From Allomuricauda sp. ARW1Y1 (GTDB lineage: Bacteria; Bacteroidota; Bacteroidia; Flavobacteriales; Flavobacteriaceae), in NCBI RefSeq assembly GCF_013407935.1, contig NZ_JACBZU010000001.1, positions 310,001-374,000 of the forward strand: DNA of 64,000 nt, read 5' to 3'. Under the pieces are notes generated by a model that saw only the letters and a program-made list of their open reading frames with translations, was not told the origin of the DNA and did not search any database. The translations under genes were made by a program, and so were the position numbers. This document shows, one piece after another, positions 61,959 through 64,000 of the stretch (positions within the stretch are counted from its first letter, which is position 1; each line of letters starts with the position of its first letter).

Positions 61959-63998
61959 TTATTCGGTTCGTAAACTGTTAACTGGATTTGCGGATGCCGC
62001 TGTGACGGTTCTAGACCCTATGGTGATAAAGGCAATGAGGCCCGCCAATAGACCAGAGCCAATGAAAAACAATGGACTAAGGTTAACGTGCGACGAATAG
62101 TCTTGCAACCATTCATTTAGAAAATACCAAGCTATGGGGGTTGCAATGATAAAGGCTAGACCAACCAACTTTAAAAAGTCCTTGGTCAGCAATAGAGTTA
62201 CCGAAGAAACACTTGCCCCAACAACCTTGCGCACTCCTATTTCCTTGGTGCGCTGCGCCACTACGAGCATGGAAATGGCAAAAAGACCCAAACAACTCAG
62301 GATGATTCCCAAAATACTGCCACTGGTAATAATGGTTGCCATGTTCTTTTCCCTTCTAAAGGTTCGGTCTACGTTTTCATCCAAAAATGAGCCCAAAAAT
62401 TCAGCTTGTGGTTCAATCTTCTCCCAAGCCGATTTGATGGCTTCAAAGGAACTGGCAGGATTCTGTGGTGCAATTTTGACATAGGCATAATACAGGTCCC
62501 AATCCTTGTTCATAAACAGGGTGAGGGGCTCCACCTCTTTTTTGACATCTTGAAAGTTGTAGTTCTCAATGACCCCGATAACCGAATAGGTAACGGAATC
62601 ATCCATGGGAATCCGAATGGACAAAGGGTCTTCCTCTCCCAATTGTTTGGCCATGCTTTCATTGATGACCAAGCTTAAACTGTCGGTGCTGAAATCGCGG
62701 TTGAACATTCGACCGGATTTGAGCTCAATATCCAAGGTTTCGGCATAGTCATAATCCACCGTCAAGGCATTAGTGAATATTCCTTTTCCCTTGTAATCAA
62801 AGCCCATGGCACTGCTGGAAAGACTTCCGTCCTTCCCAAGACCTAAGTTATTATCAGCACCGGAAACGCTCAAAATGTTCGGGTGCTGCGACAGTTCATC
62901 ACGTAAGAGTTCCAATACCGCATAGCTATCCTTTCTCCCGTTCAAAGGAATGGAAACGACCTGTTCCTTGTTGTAGCCCAAGTCCTTGTTTCGCATAAAT
63001 TCCAACTGCCCGTGAAGGACCAAGGTACCGCTGATCAGCATTATGGCAATCACAAATTGAAGCACAATCAGTCCGTTGCGCAAGCGGTTCTTGCCCAAAT
63101 CCAACTTGCCCTTTAGCGCCCTTAGAGTACTTAATTTACTCATAAGCAGTGCTGGATATCCTCCTGCAATCAAGGTGATTCCAAAAATGGCCAGTGCAAA
63201 TATTCCTATAATTTCCGGTTGGGTTACCTCAGCAAAAGTGGCCTTGGTGTTGAACAACGTCTTGAACGGGTCTATAAGGAGATTGCTCACCACAAGACCC
63301 AGTCCTATGGAAAGTAAAAATACGATTACACTTTCCATCCAAAACTGAAAAAACAGTTGTTTTTTGACTGCCCCTAAGGTCTTTCGCATCCCTATTTCCT
63401 TTAGTCTTTTTTCGCTGAGCGCAATGTTCATGTTGATGAAATTGGCACAAACGATAAATATGATCACCAGTGCCACACCCAAAATAAGGTAAGGGAATGT
63501 ACGTGCAGTCTCTGCGCGCCCTTCCCTGTAGTTTACAAAGTGCATATCGGTTATGGGCAATAGATGCAGTTGTTTAAATTGGCCGTTCGCATCGGGTGTG
63601 GCTCCATCCCTTTGGGCACTTTCAATGCTGCCTGCGTAATGAAGATTCACAAATTCCCTTGTACTTTGCTCAAATTGCTCCGTTGTGATGCCTTCCTCCA
63701 ATTGCAAATACACTGGAAAAAACTGAGAATTCCACTCGTCCTTGTTGGCTTCGTATTCTGGATGGTTCTCAAATGGAATCACGATATCAAAATCCATACT
63801 GCTGTTGGCAGGAGTATCCTCCAAAATAGCTGCCACGGTAAACGGACGCTCTTCACCCCCAATCTTCACTTGAATGGTCTCGCCCAATGCATCGAGAGTT
63901 CCAAACGTTTTCTGCGCGGTCTCCTCAGTGATGGAAACCGAGTTTTTGTTGGGCAAAGGATTTTCTTCATTGCCCCCTAAGACCGGGTAGGTAAACAT
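61959..63998 (-). CDS. MacB-like ABC transporter permease (FtsX fold), start outside window
   Basis: The visible 679 residues hold an extracytoplasmic MacB-type domain (about 1-160 of the visible part), an FtsX permease domain of about three membrane segments (around 165-320), a second extracytoplasmic region and a second FtsX domain at the C-terminus (about 555-670). The stop is at 61959; the start, which should carry the first membrane segment, lies beyond the right edge. Duplicated-FtsX permeases of this type are frequent in Bacteroidota. Confidence 0.92.
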   Translation of the reverse strand: MFTYPVLGGNEENPLPNKNSVSITEETAQKTFGTLDALGETIQVKIGGEERPFTVAAILEDTPANSSMDFDIVIPFENHPEYEANKDEWNSQFFPVYLQLEEGITTEQFEQSTREFVNLHYAGSIESAQRDGATPDANGQFKQLHLLPITDMHFVNYREGRAETARTFPYLILGVALVIIFIVCANFINMNIALSEKRLKEIGMRKTLGAVKKQLFFQFWMESVIVFLLSIGLGLVVSNLLIDPFKTLFNTKATFAEVTQPEIIGIFALAIFGITLIAGGYPALLMSKLSTLRALKGKLDLGKNRLRNGLIVLQFVIAIMLISGTLVLHGQLEFMRNKDLGYNKEQVVSIPLNGRKDSYAVLELLRDELSQHPNILSVSGADNNLGLGKDGSLSSSAMGFDYKGKGIFTNALTVDYDYAETLDIELKSGRMFNRDFSTDSLSLVINESMAKQLGEEDPLSIRIPMDDSVTYSVIGVIENYNFQDVKKEVEPLTLFMNKDWDLYYAYVKIAPQNPASSFEAIKSAWEKIEPQAEFLGSFLDENVDRTFRREKNMATIITSGSILGIILSCLGLFAISMLVVAQRTKEIGVRKVVGASVSSVTLLLTKDFLKLVGLAFIIATPIAWYFLNEWLQDYSSHVNLSPLFFIGSGLLAGLIAFITIGSRTVTAASANPVNSLRTE

Positions 63999-64000
63999 TT

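Overview
The window reads as a stretch of core chromosome from a member of the Bacteroidota, almost certainly the family Flavobacteriaceae (a Muricauda/Allomuricauda-like marine genus would fit, but the genus is an inference). The grounds are: promoters of the TTTG-N19-TAnnTTTG type instead of the E. coli -35/-10 pattern; lineage-typical proteins such as the IPExxxVDY-family protein, a 632-residue PurF, an OmpA with thrombospondin-3 calcium repeats and split AddAB-like helicase-nucleases; and dispersed 19-nt palindromes. I see no prophage, insertion sequence, CRISPR array or large genomic island.

Layout. 1-8.6 kb: DNA polymerase IV (cut by the left edge), an exported M16 protease, TetR and AraC regulators around an AhpD-like gene and a tiny upstream ORF, then pyruvate kinase. 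8.1-11 kb: the minus-strand run acpP-fabF-rnc-IPExxxVDY-pyk. 11.2-15.4 kb: purN, RNase H, a PfkB kinase and purF. 15.4-16 kb: a 660-bp interval with three tandem copies of an apparent small-RNA gene. 16-25.4 kb: superoxide dismutase, AddA-like helicase-nuclease, kbl, ompA and the AddB-like partner. 25.4-27.6 kb: SDR, RluA-type pseudouridine synthase, small membrane protein. 27.65-28.5 kb: tRNA-Ala(GGC) followed on its own strand by two 361-bp units, each made of a terminator hairpin, a GIY-YIG gene and a degenerate copy of the 3' part of the tRNA. 28.5-36.6 kb: Usp, GNAT, MATE, enoyl-CoA hydratase, a RelE-like toxin-antitoxin pair, LpxH-like hydrolase, MFS transporter, RecJ. 36.9-44.8 kb: OsmC, a second AhpD-like protein, Crp-type regulator, RsmI, thymidine kinase, alanine racemase, MscL, aspartate-semialdehyde dehydrogenase. 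44.9-54.4 kb: S9 and M14 peptidases, ABC ATPase overlapping ArfB, a tRNA-like RNA gene, TauE-like and SSS transporters. 54.4-60.1 kb: riboflavin synthase, pdxA and the fatty-acid run yceD-rpmF-fabH-accB-accC. 60.2-64 kb: FAD oxidoreductase and a MacB-like ABC exporter cut by the right edge.

How parts work together. Two fatty-acid blocks (acpP/fabF and fabH/accB/accC) supply membrane lipid synthesis. purN and purF belong to purine synthesis. The AddA- and AddB-like proteins, separated by kbl and ompA, probably act together in double-strand break repair with RecJ nearby. Most other genes are independent housekeeping units.

The least explained parts are non-coding: (1) the small-RNA trio at 15.46-15.95 kb, with a nearly invariant 39-nt core and three different terminator stems; (2) the tRNA-Ala/GIY-YIG tandem array with exact 361-bp period, in which the displaced tRNA fragments have their anticodon arm and T-loop replaced by 7-bp-stem hairpins; (3) a tRNA-Arg-like gene at 51.6 kb with an apparent swap of the 19-56 tertiary pair; and (4) paired intergenic palindromes that keep GTCA...TGAC ends while their stems differ.
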